DNA of 9,463 bases from Pyrinomonadaceae bacterium (lineage in GTDB: Bacteria; Acidobacteriota; Blastocatellia; Pyrinomonadales; Pyrinomonadaceae), in assembly GCA_025937955.1 (NCBI GenBank), contig JAICQI010000179.1:1-9463 (forward strand), given 5' to 3'. Made by a program: the position numbers and the translations under genes. Below are positions 1-5,390 of this stretch, piece by piece. Under the pieces are notes generated by a model, which saw only the letters and a list, made by a program, of their open reading frames with translations, did no database searches and had not been told where the DNA came from. Numbering within the stretch: the first letter of the stretch is position 1; the number at the start of each line of letters is the position of its first letter.

Positions 1-81
1 ATGCACGCCAGAGCCGACGCGACAAACACCACCAACCTGTTCATACAACAGATTGTCGGAAAGTTAGAGGGAAGGTATTAG
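1..81 (+). CDS. Possible 3' end of an upstream gene (partial)
   Basis: Frame 1 is open from the first base to a TAG at 79-81 and encodes 26 residues ending in QQIVGKLEGRY. The first codon happens to be ATG, but there is no upstream sequence in which to find a ribosome binding site, so I read this as the tail of a gene entering from the left and not as a 26-residue gene. The amphipathic end (LFIQQIVGKLEGRY) is protein-like, but a 26-codon open stretch can arise by chance. No family can be named. Confidence 0.35.
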   Translation: MHARADATNTTNLFIQQIVGKLEGRY

Positions 82-112
82 TGCCGGCCCGACGCACGCG
101 GCTCTCCGATCA

Positions 113-175
113 GCACGCCAAACGCCCGACGCCCCAACGCCTCAACGCCCTAACGCCCTAACACCTTAACACCCT
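113..175. repeat. Degenerate 8-bp tandem array (AACGCCCT type)
   Basis: About seven consecutive units follow the pattern AACGCCCT with drift: GCACGCCA, AACGCCCG, a 7-bp ACGCCCC, AACGCCTC, AACGCCCT, AACGCCCT, AACACCTT, AACACCCT. The clearest part is 136-175, five exact-length units. It lies between the stop at 79-81 and the small secreted gene starting at 311, outside any convincing coding frame. The strand is strongly biased, with G nearly absent after the first units, then runs into a C/T-rich tract (176-184). It is most likely a microsatellite-like intergenic expansion; no function is visible. Confidence 0.7.
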
Positions 176-310
176 CCTCCCCCCATTGTGCGAAACTTAA
201 CTCCCAAACATTCAGCCGTCCTGCGTGTCCAGACGGGCCGACGATTACTCACCGGATCCGATCGCTGGCGTCCGTAAACTTTCAACGTGACCAGAAAGGA
301 GATGTGTCTG

Positions 311-625
311 ATGACTTTGCGCCGAATTCAACTCTTAGCCGTCGCGCTAATTCTTTTTACTCTTTTTCTCACCTCTGGCGTGGCACAACCTACAGGTAAT
401 AACGTAGCCGCCACGACCACAAAGGAATCGTCCGCCCCGCCGGCCAATTGGACATTTGAGGGCTGCTGGACGCAGTTCTCCGCCGGCACGTGCCGCGATG
501 TTTTCCGCGACAACCAGGGCAACCACTGGATCTGCCGCGAATGCGGAACGACTGGTAACCCCGGTCCGGGCAAGTGCAATCAGATCAGTTCGTCGACACT
601 GGCGAGCGGGTTGTGGTGCTCATAG
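311..625 (+). CDS. Small secreted six-cysteine protein, unknown function
   Basis: A 104-residue exported protein of unknown function. The N-terminus is a classic signal peptide: MTLRR, a hydrophobic core at residues 7-21, and a likely signal peptidase I site after Ala25 (SGVA|Q). The mature chain has a Thr/Ser/Pro-rich linker (about 30-46), then a compact domain with six cysteines (C52, C61, C75, C78, C89, C103), including a CREC (CxxC) at 75-78, plus several Trp and Gly residues. An even number of cysteines in an exported domain suggests three disulfides. I chose ATG 311 because AGGAG at 297-301 sits 9 nt upstream; GTG 287 and ATG 302 are in frame but badly placed relative to it. It is a single-gene unit closed by a strong hairpin just after the stop. 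I do not recognise the family. Confidence 0.8.
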   Translation: MTLRRIQLLAVALILFTLFLTSGVAQPTGNNVAATTTKESSAPPANWTFEGCWTQFSAGTCRDVFRDNQGNHWICRECGTTGNPGPGKCNQISSSTLASGLWCS

Positions 626-626
626 G

Positions 627-672
627 AAATGTGTGTTCTTTGTTCTTACGGGAGCAAAGAACACATATTTTT
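627..672 (+). terminator. Rho-independent terminator of the six-cysteine gene
   Basis: TGTGTTCTTTG at 632-642 pairs perfectly with CAAAGAACACA at 655-665. The stem can extend to 627-642/655-670 with one G-T pair, around a 12-nt loop. The descending arm runs into TATTTTT (666-672). It begins right after the TAG at 623-625. The AT-rich lower stem also gives an AAA tract on the left, so it could work weakly in the other direction. Confidence 0.85.
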
Positions 673-764
673 GCAAAGAATCCAGTAGTATCATCTCATC
701 CCCTGCGTAAGTTCCCCGGTATTCCCCTACAGGCTTAATCACTGCATATCGAAAGGAAATTATC

Positions 765-1262
765 ATGGGACTCTTTGACAAGATGTTCGGACGCGGCGCT
801 TCGGACGCCGAGCAGCAGCAAGGTGCGCAGCAACGCTTCAACGAGCTTAAACAAAAATATCAGACGGTTCTCACCACAGCCGACAATGAACGGATCCAAT
901 TTCAGAACCTGCATGTGCAAGACAACAAGCTCTTCATCCGCGCGATCGCACCGTCGGAAGAGGCGAAGAACAAATTCTGGGATCAGGTCAAGCTCGTCAG
1001 TCCAAACCAGGATGACATCACCGCCGACATTTCGGTCGATACCAGCCGCGCGATGGGTGCAGCCGCAGGCGGCGGCCAGGGCGGCGGAGGTCAGACGTAT
1101 GAAGTGAAGAGTGGGGACACTCTCTCAAAGATCAGTAAACAGTTCTACGGCGATTCGGACGAGTACATGCGGATCTTCTACGCGAATCGCGACAAGTTGA
1201 ATGACCCGGACAAGATCCAGGTCGGCCAGCAACTCGCCATCCCACCTGACGACGATAAGTAA
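765..1262 (+). CDS. BON/LysM domain protein, Kbp (YgaU)-like
   Basis: A 165-residue protein resembling E. coli Kbp/YgaU, the small cytoplasmic K+-binding protein made of a BON domain and a LysM domain (149 residues in E. coli). It starts MGLFDKMFG, like the MGLF start of Kbp, and has no signal peptide. Residues about 25-93 fit a BON-like region with a predicted helix, then VQDNKLFIRAIAPSEEAKNKFWDQV. A Gly/Ala/Gln linker spans 97-110. The LysM domain is at 111-159: TYEVKSGDTLSKISKQFYGD, then IFYANRDKL and a PDKIQVGQQLAIP ending. AGGA at 754-757 lies 7 nt before ATG 765. By family it may bind K+ or link to peptidoglycan; the lack of export signal favours the cytoplasmic Kbp role. The BON part is divergent, so the LysM call is firmer than the K+-binding inference. 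Confidence 0.85.
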   Translation: MGLFDKMFGRGASDAEQQQGAQQRFNELKQKYQTVLTTADNERIQFQNLHVQDNKLFIRAIAPSEEAKNKFWDQVKLVSPNQDDITADISVDTSRAMGAAAGGGQGGGGQTYEVKSGDTLSKISKQFYGDSDEYMRIFYANRDKLNDPDKIQVGQQLAIPPDDDK

Positions 1263-1272
1263 GTTTTGATTT

Positions 1273-1296
1273 GGGGCGCCTCCCTGGAGGCGCCCA
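1273..1296. other. GC-rich perfect hairpin between Kbp-like and GNAT genes
   Basis: GGGCGCCTCC at 1274-1283 is the exact reverse complement of GGAGGCGCCC at 1286-1295; sterically a 9-bp stem with a 4-nt loop. It starts 11 bases after the TAA of the Kbp-like gene. No T-run follows on either strand, so it is not a canonical intrinsic terminator. It may be a REP-like element, a 3'-end stabiliser, or a Rho-assisted stop. It directly abuts the TATAAT of the next gene. Confidence 0.7.
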
Positions 1297-1299
1297 CGC

Positions 1300-1305
1300 T
1301 ATAAT
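1300..1305 (+). promoter_or_regulatory. Consensus -10 box (TATAAT) for a leaderless GNAT mRNA
   Basis: TATAAT at 1300-1305 is a perfect sigma70-type -10 hexamer. Only 8 bases separate it from ATG 1314, so initiation 6-9 bases downstream would place the 5' end at or next to the start codon. The intervening bases are all C/G (CCCGCCCC) with no Shine-Dalgarno. A good -35 is not present at 17 bp (CGCCTC), because that position falls inside the hairpin. Leaderless expression is an inference from this spacing. Confidence 0.6.
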
Positions 1306-1313
1306 CCCGCCCC

Positions 1314-1868
1314 ATGGATTCAAAAACACTCCCGATCATCACCACCCCGCGCGTAGTGCTGCGTTGGATTTCCGAAGACGACATCGACAGCCTCTACGAG
1401 ATCTTTTCCAGTCCGCAGGTGATGCGCTATTGGAGCTCCGCGCCACTCCCCGATCGAGAGGCCGCAGCAGATTTGCAGCGCGAGATCGCCGAAGGCAACG
1501 AGAGCGAGACAATGTTGAAATGGGGACTCGCTTTGCGCGACTCCGATACCGTCATCGGCACGACGACACTCTTCAACCTCAGTCTAGACAATGGCCGCGC
1601 CGAGCTCGGTTACGCGATGGCCCACGCGCACTGGGGCAGAGGCTACATGAACGAAGCACTAACAGCCCTGGTGTCACACGCTTTCGAAGTAATGGAATTG
1701 CGCCGCCTCGAAGCCGACGTCGATCCACGCAATGCTGCCTCAATTCGCACGCTCGAGAGATTAGGCTTCCAGCGTGAAGGTTTTCTTCGTGAGCGTTGGC
1801 ACGTGAACGGCGAAATCCAGGACGCTTTCTTCTACGGACTTCTACGCCGCGAGTGGCTGAAAGAATAA
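1314..1868 (+). CDS. GNAT N-acetyltransferase, RimJ/RimL-like
   Basis: A 184-residue GCN5-related acetyltransferase of the RimJ/RimL (Acetyltransf_3) type, which moves an acetyl group from acetyl-CoA to an amino group; the acceptor here is unknown. The family layout is complete: the N-terminal PRVVLRWISEDDIDSLYEIF (residues 12-31), the strand WGLALRDSDTVIGTTTLF (70-87), the acetyl-CoA pyrophosphate loop LGYAMAHAHWGRGYMNEAL (98-116, with the HWGRGY core), and DPRNAASIRTLERLGFQREG (137-156), whose Asn140 is the usual position contacting CoA. YGLLRREW closes the fold. The length is normal for the family. ATG 1314 has no Shine-Dalgarno but sits just after TATAAT, so translation is probably leaderless. 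It converges on the oxidase remnant, with only 6 bp between them. Confidence 0.93.
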   Translation: MDSKTLPIITTPRVVLRWISEDDIDSLYEIFSSPQVMRYWSSAPLPDREAAADLQREIAEGNESETMLKWGLALRDSDTVIGTTTLFNLSLDNGRAELGYAMAHAHWGRGYMNEALTALVSHAFEVMELRRLEADVDPRNAASIRTLERLGFQREGFLRERWHVNGEIQDAFFYGLLRREWLKE

Positions 1869-1874
1869 CAATAT

Positions 1875-2379
1875 CAATTCGACAGAATCGATTGCGGATG
1901 GTGAAAATAGCTTTCCGGATCCCAATGGCACTTGACGTTAAGTCAGATTACGCGCGTTGTCGGCGGAAGTTGTCCAGAAAATATAACCACATTGCCTGAT
2001 CTATTTTCTGGTCGGCGTGAGTGCCAAGCACACTATCGGGATAGTTGTAGTAACAGGCATCAACAGTACCGCTCGGGTCTTTCTGCGGGTCAGGCGTACC
2101 ACCCATAGCAGTGTACACGTCAGCATAGAACTTATTGATCCAGTCCAGATAACCCTGCGCCATCTCACGGTAAGGTGATTCATGGGTCTGGCCCGGTCTG
2201 GCAGCGTTATTCAAATACGCCTGATATTGCAGCTTCATGACCGAGCTGCGCTGCGGAACCGCCGTAGCCGTGGGCGAGACACGGTTGATAGCTCCGCCAT
2301 TCTCCTTGGTGAGAGATTGATTAAAAGCAAGTAAGAAGCGGACCCGCATCAGTAAGCGCAGTCTCACTGCAAACCGCAC
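1875..2379 (-). pseudogene. Decayed C-terminal fragment of a BBE-type FAD-linked oxidase
   Basis: Reading from a GTG at 2379, 143 codons run to TAA at 1948-1950. Residues 28-139 resemble the C-terminal substrate/BBE region of berberine-bridge-like FAD oxidases: GGAINRVSPTATA, LQYQAYL, DWINKFYADVYTAMGG and ACYYNYPDSVLG, ending at LYFLDNFRR. The expected ending is still present in the other two frames: NARNL at 1944-1958, then LNVKCHWDPESYF and HHPQSILSN at 1878-1942, stopping at TGA 1875-1877. That restores the family's VK..WDP.N.F ending, so two single-base frameshifts (near 1959 and at 1943) separate the parts. The FAD-binding PCMH half, expected upstream (above 2380), is absent; a cysteine-rich gene lies there instead. 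The first 27 or so residues look unrelated. There is no convincing start or Shine-Dalgarno. This is a remnant, not a working enzyme. Confidence 0.75.
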
Positions 2380-2397
2380 GACTGCGGATTTACGTTT

Positions 2398-2422
2398 AAA
2401 ACAGAACCGATTTGCTCGGACC
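2398..2422 (-). terminator. Weak candidate terminator after the twin-CX9C gene
   Basis: On the minus strand, CCGA-GCAAA-TCGG (2407-2419) forms a short stem followed by TTCTGTTTT. The stem is only 4 bp before a T:T mismatch. It lies about 35 nt past the stop at 2455. A second tiny hairpin, CCGCA-GTCG-TGCGG, is at 2374-2387. Either could end the transcript; neither is strong. Confidence 0.3.
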
Positions 2423-2454
2423 TTTTCTACAAGATGCTTCCGGCTGCTGCTTTA

Positions 2455-2685
2455 TTAGTTAGGGCAGCTCGGGCATCCGCCTGCACATTGCTGTATACAA
2501 GAGGTATAAATCTGGCAGCAGATAAAGTCCGGCGAATCGCATTGCTGGAATCTCTCCAGGCATTTCTGGCAGCAAGTCGATTGTGAGCTAGTCGCAGAAA
2601 CCAGTAATGATGTCAGACATATCACCAATGCAGCGAGCGCTAGCAGTCGATAACGCAGTGATCTCCATCCTCTCGACTTTGTCAT
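2455..2685 (-). CDS. Exported cysteine-rich peptide with twin CX9C motif
   Basis: A 76-residue protein of unknown function. Residues 1-36 form a signal peptide: Lys/Arg-rich n-region (MTKSRGWRSLRYR), hydrophobic core LLALAALVICLTSLLVSA, and cleavage probably near residues 31-36. The mature part (about 40 residues) holds ten cysteines: C38, C39, C42, C49, C56, C57, C63, C67, C71, C74. It is an internal duplication with an 18-residue period: CCQ-x6-QQC at 38-49 and again at 56-67. Each copy contains a CX9C pair (C39-C49, C57-C67), the spacing of disulfide-linked helical hairpins. A CxxC follows (C71-C74). AGGAGGT (2694-2700) lies 8 nt before the ATG, and a good promoter lies just upstream, so the gene appears well expressed. 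Metal binding or a disulfide-rich extracellular role are both possible; homology to mitochondrial CHCH proteins is not implied. Confidence 0.8.
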   Translation of the reverse strand: MTKSRGWRSLRYRLLALAALVICLTSLLVSATSSQSTCCQKCLERFQQCDSPDFICCQIYTSCIQQCAGGCPSCPN

Positions 2686-2724
2686 CGTGAGTGACCTCCT
2701 TGTGTTTCTATGTCGAAGGCCGTG

Positions 2725-2753
2725 TATATATCACTATGGGGGTTAGCTCACAA
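2725..2753 (-). promoter_or_regulatory. Extended -10 promoter for the twin-CX9C gene
   Basis: On the minus strand TTGTGA (2753-2748) is a 4/6 match to TTGACA. It is followed by exactly 17 bp and then TATATA (2730-2725), preceded by TGA, giving the extended -10 form TGnTATATA. Initiation near 2718 would leave a leader of about 33 nt containing the strong AGGAGGT. This gives the peptide its own transcription start even though the large exported-protein gene lies upstream on the same strand. Confidence 0.6.
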
Positions 2754-2821
2754 ATCCTTTTCCTTGGCGGTTTTTGTCGGCATGTTGTGAGTCTTTTAGT
2801 TCGCCAGTCGGATCCTGACCT

Positions 2822-4318
2822 TCAATCTACCTTCATCCGGGAAACTATTTTCCTGCCCTTACAACTTGCGAATGGAAGCCTCAGTTCCATGTTGTCTACA
2901 GTGCCCTGGATTTGAAGTTCGACCGCATCTGTTTTCTGCTCTTCCCAGCCGCCTTCCCCGTTCTTTTTGAGTGAAGCCACAACCTGGGGACACTCTGTGA
3001 ATTCGTTCTCATCCAACCAAACTTCGCCGACAAGCTTGCCCTTCAAACCTTTCAAGACTCTAAGTGAAAATTTTCCGTTTGCATCCGTTATAGCAAAAGC
3101 ATCGCCGTCGGTCAGTTCATCAGTTTTCTCTGCCTTAAAAAAAATGCGCGCTCTTGTAACAGGCTTTCTATCTGCTGACACAAAGAATCCTTCAATGTCG
3201 ACGACTTCCCTCATCTCTGGAACATAAATGTCTATTGCTTTTGCATCATCACCCTCAACAATCGTCACAACCTGTGCCTTTTCGCGTTCATAGACATTCG
3301 GATAATAAAAACGGCGAAACGGCTGATTAGCGGTTATCTTGTCGTCTGTGTTGACCACGATGAAGTAACTCCCAAATGGGATTTCGTCGATTTCAAAAGT
3401 TCCCTCCCCTTCTGTGCAATCAATCCTCTTGAAATATTCCGAGACCTTGCCCTCAGTTGGGATGAGACTCACACAGACACTGTTCATCGGGCTGCCAAAT
3501 CGATTCAAAACCCGGCCGCGAATCCTGGTATCTACTATGAAAAAGAAGTCGAAATAAGCGTGTCTGCCTTTTTTTAGGGTTAGTTGAAAATGCTCGCTGT
3601 CTTCTCTGCTACTCGAACCACCGCCGCCGTATGCAGACGGATTCTCGATGGCCCAACCTTTTGGAGTTTTTGGTTCAACTGTATATCGCCCCGGAGGAAG
3701 GTCGTAGATCTCGTAAACACCGTCTTCATTGGTTACGGTCTCATAGGTTTTTTCTTCTCCGATAAGGCGGACTTTTGTAGCAGCAACTTTTTTGAAATCC
3801 GTTCGGTTATGTGTTGGTGACGATTGATAAGAAATCAACGTACCCGAAATCCTCGTCTTGCCTGTTACTTTGTTCATTTTATCAAGGTAAAATAAATCAT
3901 CCGCGGCATCATTCACGTGATTGGTATCGAAACCCGGCAAAGGTATTGAATTTCCACAACGATCGGCATACCAAACGGTCGGAGTTTTCTCCTTTGACTT
4001 AAGATAGAACAAGAACTTAGTGCCAATCTCATCTTGATCGAAATCCTCAACGCAACTTCCGCGCTCGCCTTCCCCAAAGATCATTTCCTGGCCCACTCTC
4101 AAGGTCCCCTTATAAACTTTTTCGATGACCATCCTTGTATGAACTGTTTCGGGCAGCTTCTCAACGGCGAGCACTCTTGCGATTACGACAAATCGTGCGT
4201 CTTCGAATTTGTCGAGAACTGTATCGTCTGCGTCAGGGCACTGACACGCCCCGACAGTTTTTGCCGCAAGTAATAAGAGGATAAAAAACTGAAAAACAAC
4301 CGCAGCTCTATTCTTCAT
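2822..4318 (-). CDS. Exported TIMP/NTR-like protein with carboxypeptidase-regulatory-like repeats
   Basis: A 498-residue exported protein. The signal peptide is at 1-24 (MKNR, core VVFQFFILLLLAA, then VGA|C25). The mature protein begins CQC, and residues 25 to about 125 look like a netrin/TIMP (NTR) domain. Cysteines C25, C27, C89 and C121 have almost the spacing of the TIMP pairs 1-70 and 3-99, and ARFVVIARVLAVE, KVYKGTLRVG and KFLFYLKS fit its strands. Three Ig/prealbumin-like repeats of the carboxypeptidase-regulatory/SdrB type follow: about 156-217 (DGVYEIYDLPPGRYTV), 266-323 (GTFEIDEIPFGSYFIVV) and 374-437 (ANGKFSLRVLKG). I chose ATG 4318 because it opens the signal peptide; the frame is open to a TTG at 4447, but that part is not protein-like. 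The Shine-Dalgarno is weak (GGTG). By eye it is more AT-rich than its neighbours. VGAC could also be read as a lipobox, so it is either secreted with a free Cys1 or a lipoprotein. Function is unknown. Confidence 0.82.
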   Translation of the reverse strand: MKNRAAVVFQFFILLLLAAKTVGACQCPDADDTVLDKFEDARFVVIARVLAVEKLPETVHTRMVIEKVYKGTLRVGQEMIFGEGERGSCVEDFDQDEIGTKFLFYLKSKEKTPTVWYADRCGNSIPLPGFDTNHVNDAADDLFYLDKMNKVTGKTRISGTLISYQSSPTHNRTDFKKVAATKVRLIGEEKTYETVTNEDGVYEIYDLPPGRYTVEPKTPKGWAIENPSAYGGGGSSSREDSEHFQLTLKKGRHAYFDFFFIVDTRIRGRVLNRFGSPMNSVCVSLIPTEGKVSEYFKRIDCTEGEGTFEIDEIPFGSYFIVVNTDDKITANQPFRRFYYPNVYEREKAQVVTIVEGDDAKAIDIYVPEMREVVDIEGFFVSADRKPVTRARIFFKAEKTDELTDGDAFAITDANGKFSLRVLKGLKGKLVGEVWLDENEFTECPQVVASLKKNGEGGWEEQKTDAVELQIQGTVDNMELRLPFASCKGRKIVSRMKVD

Positions 4319-4357
4319 ATTCGCACCGCGAGAGAAGGTCGAATTAATCTGATGACA

Positions 4358-4395
4358 AGCGAAAATCCATTCGCTAGAGTGGCGTGATCCCACCA
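4358..4395. promoter_or_regulatory. Two adjacent dyads in a divergent intergenic region
   Basis: AGCGAA-AATCCA-TTCGCT (4358-4375) is a perfect 6+6 inverted repeat. Next to it, GTGG-CGTGATC-CCAC (4379-4393) is a 4+4 inverted repeat. They sit between the divergent starts at 4318 (-) and 4472 (+), where operators are expected. Short dyads occur by chance, and I could not pick convincing -35/-10 pairs for either gene. Confidence 0.3.
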
Positions 4396-4471
4396 AAGAA
4401 GCGGGCCGACTTGTGAAGCGAACACAACGCCGACCCTTGAACCTCAACCTTCTAACGAAAGGATGAAGATC

Positions 4472-4693
4472 ATGGCCACTTATAGTAGCCTAACACTGCG
4501 CAAAGAAAAATCTCACACCATCGACGCTTCTCTTAAACGACGCGCTCGATTACTTATAACTAACAGTTCGATACCGGGGAAAACCCGATCGCTAATCCGC
4601 TATGCGTTGGAAATAAAGGATCCGGACCTGGGCCAACTGGTCCAACTTGTCGAGGCAGGTGAAATGACTATCGACCACGTGCAGCCGGAGTAA
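4472..4693 (+). CDS. Small basic cytoplasmic protein, unknown
   Basis: A 73-residue protein I do not recognise. The N-terminal half is basic (LTLRKEKSHTIDASLKRRAR); the middle reads SSIPGKTRSLIRYALEIKDP and the end is acidic and amphipathic (DLGQLVQLVEAGEMTIDHV). There is no signal peptide or membrane segment and no cysteine. The layout of a basic strand followed by two predicted helices vaguely recalls small DNA-binding or antitoxin-like proteins, but no diagnostic motif is visible and no toxin partner is adjacent. I chose ATG 4472 because AAAGGA at 4458-4463 lies 8 nt upstream; the in-frame ATG at 4463 overlaps that site. The gene stands alone, divergent from the TIMP-like gene and closed by the terminator at 4759-4790. 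Confidence 0.7.
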   Translation: MATYSSLTLRKEKSHTIDASLKRRARLLITNSSIPGKTRSLIRYALEIKDPDLGQLVQLVEAGEMTIDHVQPE

Positions 4694-4754
4694 CGCCTGG
4701 GCGCTGCGGGCCCCGCCGGTGTGACTGCGCGGCCCTTAAGAGGTAAGGACAAAC

Positions 4755-4790
4755 AAATCGGCACTTCGAAATGATCGAAGTGCCGTTTTG
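4755..4790. terminator. Bidirectional terminator between convergent genes
   Basis: CGGCACTTCGA (4759-4769) pairs perfectly with TCGAAGTGCCG (4775-4785) around the loop AATGA, followed by TTTTGTT on the plus strand. On the minus strand the hairpin is followed by ATTTGTTTG, from the A-rich flank before 4759. It lies between the stop at 4693 (+) and the stop at 4817 (-), so it can end both convergent transcripts. Confidence 0.88.
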
Positions 4791-4816
4791 TTACGATTAA
4801 TGCTCCCGACGATTAA

Positions 4817-5374
4817 TCACAATGGATTGAGATGTAACCCCAGGGCACGAACTACGATCTTGTCCGCAGTGTTGCCGAAGTTAACGCGCAAGCTCAGGAG
4901 CACCTCGCCAGCACGAGGGTCGACGTTCGCCGGTGCGCTATCCACACAGATTGGTCCTGGATTGGTTTGGTCCGTTCCGTCGTCCAACAGCACAGTCGCA
5001 CTTTGCGGTGGTGTTTGAACCTGGGCCAGCCGAATCTGGCTAATGAAGCTTCTCTTACTGGACAACTCATAACACACGCGCACGCCACGAATCGAATAAC
5101 CGGGAGGTACTTGCAGACCCATGTGGACCACCTTGTTGCCACCTCCTTGTGCGTTCTCTCCTGTTGTGCTGGATTGAATGACCAGGCCCGTCAGGCCACC
5201 TCCAACACCAGAGTTAACCGCATTGAATGATGTCGTCACACTTGAATCGCCGGGTAACAGGTCAAAGTGGTTGACCCACATGATCATTTTTCGGGTAGGG
5301 TGAACGGCCTGAGCGGTTTTCGTCGTCTTTGCCGAGCTTTTTGCTGCTCGCTTCTTTGTCTTAGTTGTTGCCAT
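4817..5374 (-). CDS. Unknown beta-rich protein with lysine/alanine-rich N-terminal tail
   Basis: A 185-residue protein of unknown function. Residues 1-29 are a low-complexity basic tail (MATTKTKKRAAKSSAKTTKT) resembling the disordered tails of bacterial histone-like or nucleic-acid-binding proteins. Residues 30-185 look like a compact, beta-rich domain: MIMWVNHFDLLPGD, VVHMGLQVPPGYSIRGVRV, FISQIRLAQVQTPP, ATVLLDDGTD, then GPICVDS and EVLLSLRVNFGNTADKIVVR. It has two cysteines (C101, C143) and no signal peptide or membrane segment. I chose ATG 5374 because the tail starts there and GGAG (5385-5388) lies 10 nt upstream. The frame is open to 5449, but that extension is not protein-like and overlaps an inverted repeat. 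The tail could bind DNA, RNA or anionic surfaces; that is inference. It is divergent from the globin gene and ends at the shared terminator. Confidence 0.75.
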   Translation of the reverse strand: MATTKTKKRAAKSSAKTTKTAQAVHPTRKMIMWVNHFDLLPGDSSVTTSFNAVNSGVGGGLTGLVIQSSTTGENAQGGGNKVVHMGLQVPPGYSIRGVRVCYELSSKRSFISQIRLAQVQTPPQSATVLLDDGTDQTNPGPICVDSAPANVDPRAGEVLLSLRVNFGNTADKIVVRALGLHLNPL

Positions 5375-5390
5375 TAGTTTTATTCTCCAT

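Noticed and set aside
1273..1296. Hairpin as an intrinsic terminator of the Kbp-like gene
   Set aside because: No T-run follows the stem on either strand, so I list it only as a hairpin of unknown role.
1271..1777. 168-codon open frame on the plus strand overlapping the GNAT gene
   Set aside because: It is out of frame with a clear acetyltransferase and its product is Arg/His-rich low-complexity sequence, typical of a shadow frame in a GC-biased gene.
2485..2574. Homology of the twin-CX9C peptide to mitochondrial CHCH proteins such as Cox17
   Set aside because: Only the cysteine spacing agrees. With ten cysteines in about 40 residues, CX9C pairs can occur by chance or convergence.
2600..2630. 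Lipobox at Cys23 of the twin-CX9C peptide
   Set aside because: The sequence LVIC has Ile at -1, where Gly, Ala or Ser is needed, and hydrophobic residues continue after the Cys; an SPase I signal fits better.
4319..4447. 43-codon N-terminal extension of the TIMP-like protein from a TTG
   Set aside because: The extra residues would place the signal peptide internally and are not protein-like; ATG 4318 begins a normal signal peptide.
4472..4693. Antitoxin of a toxin-antitoxin pair
   Set aside because: No small toxin-like gene is adjacent on the same strand, and no ribbon-helix-helix, AbrB or Xre motif can be recognised.
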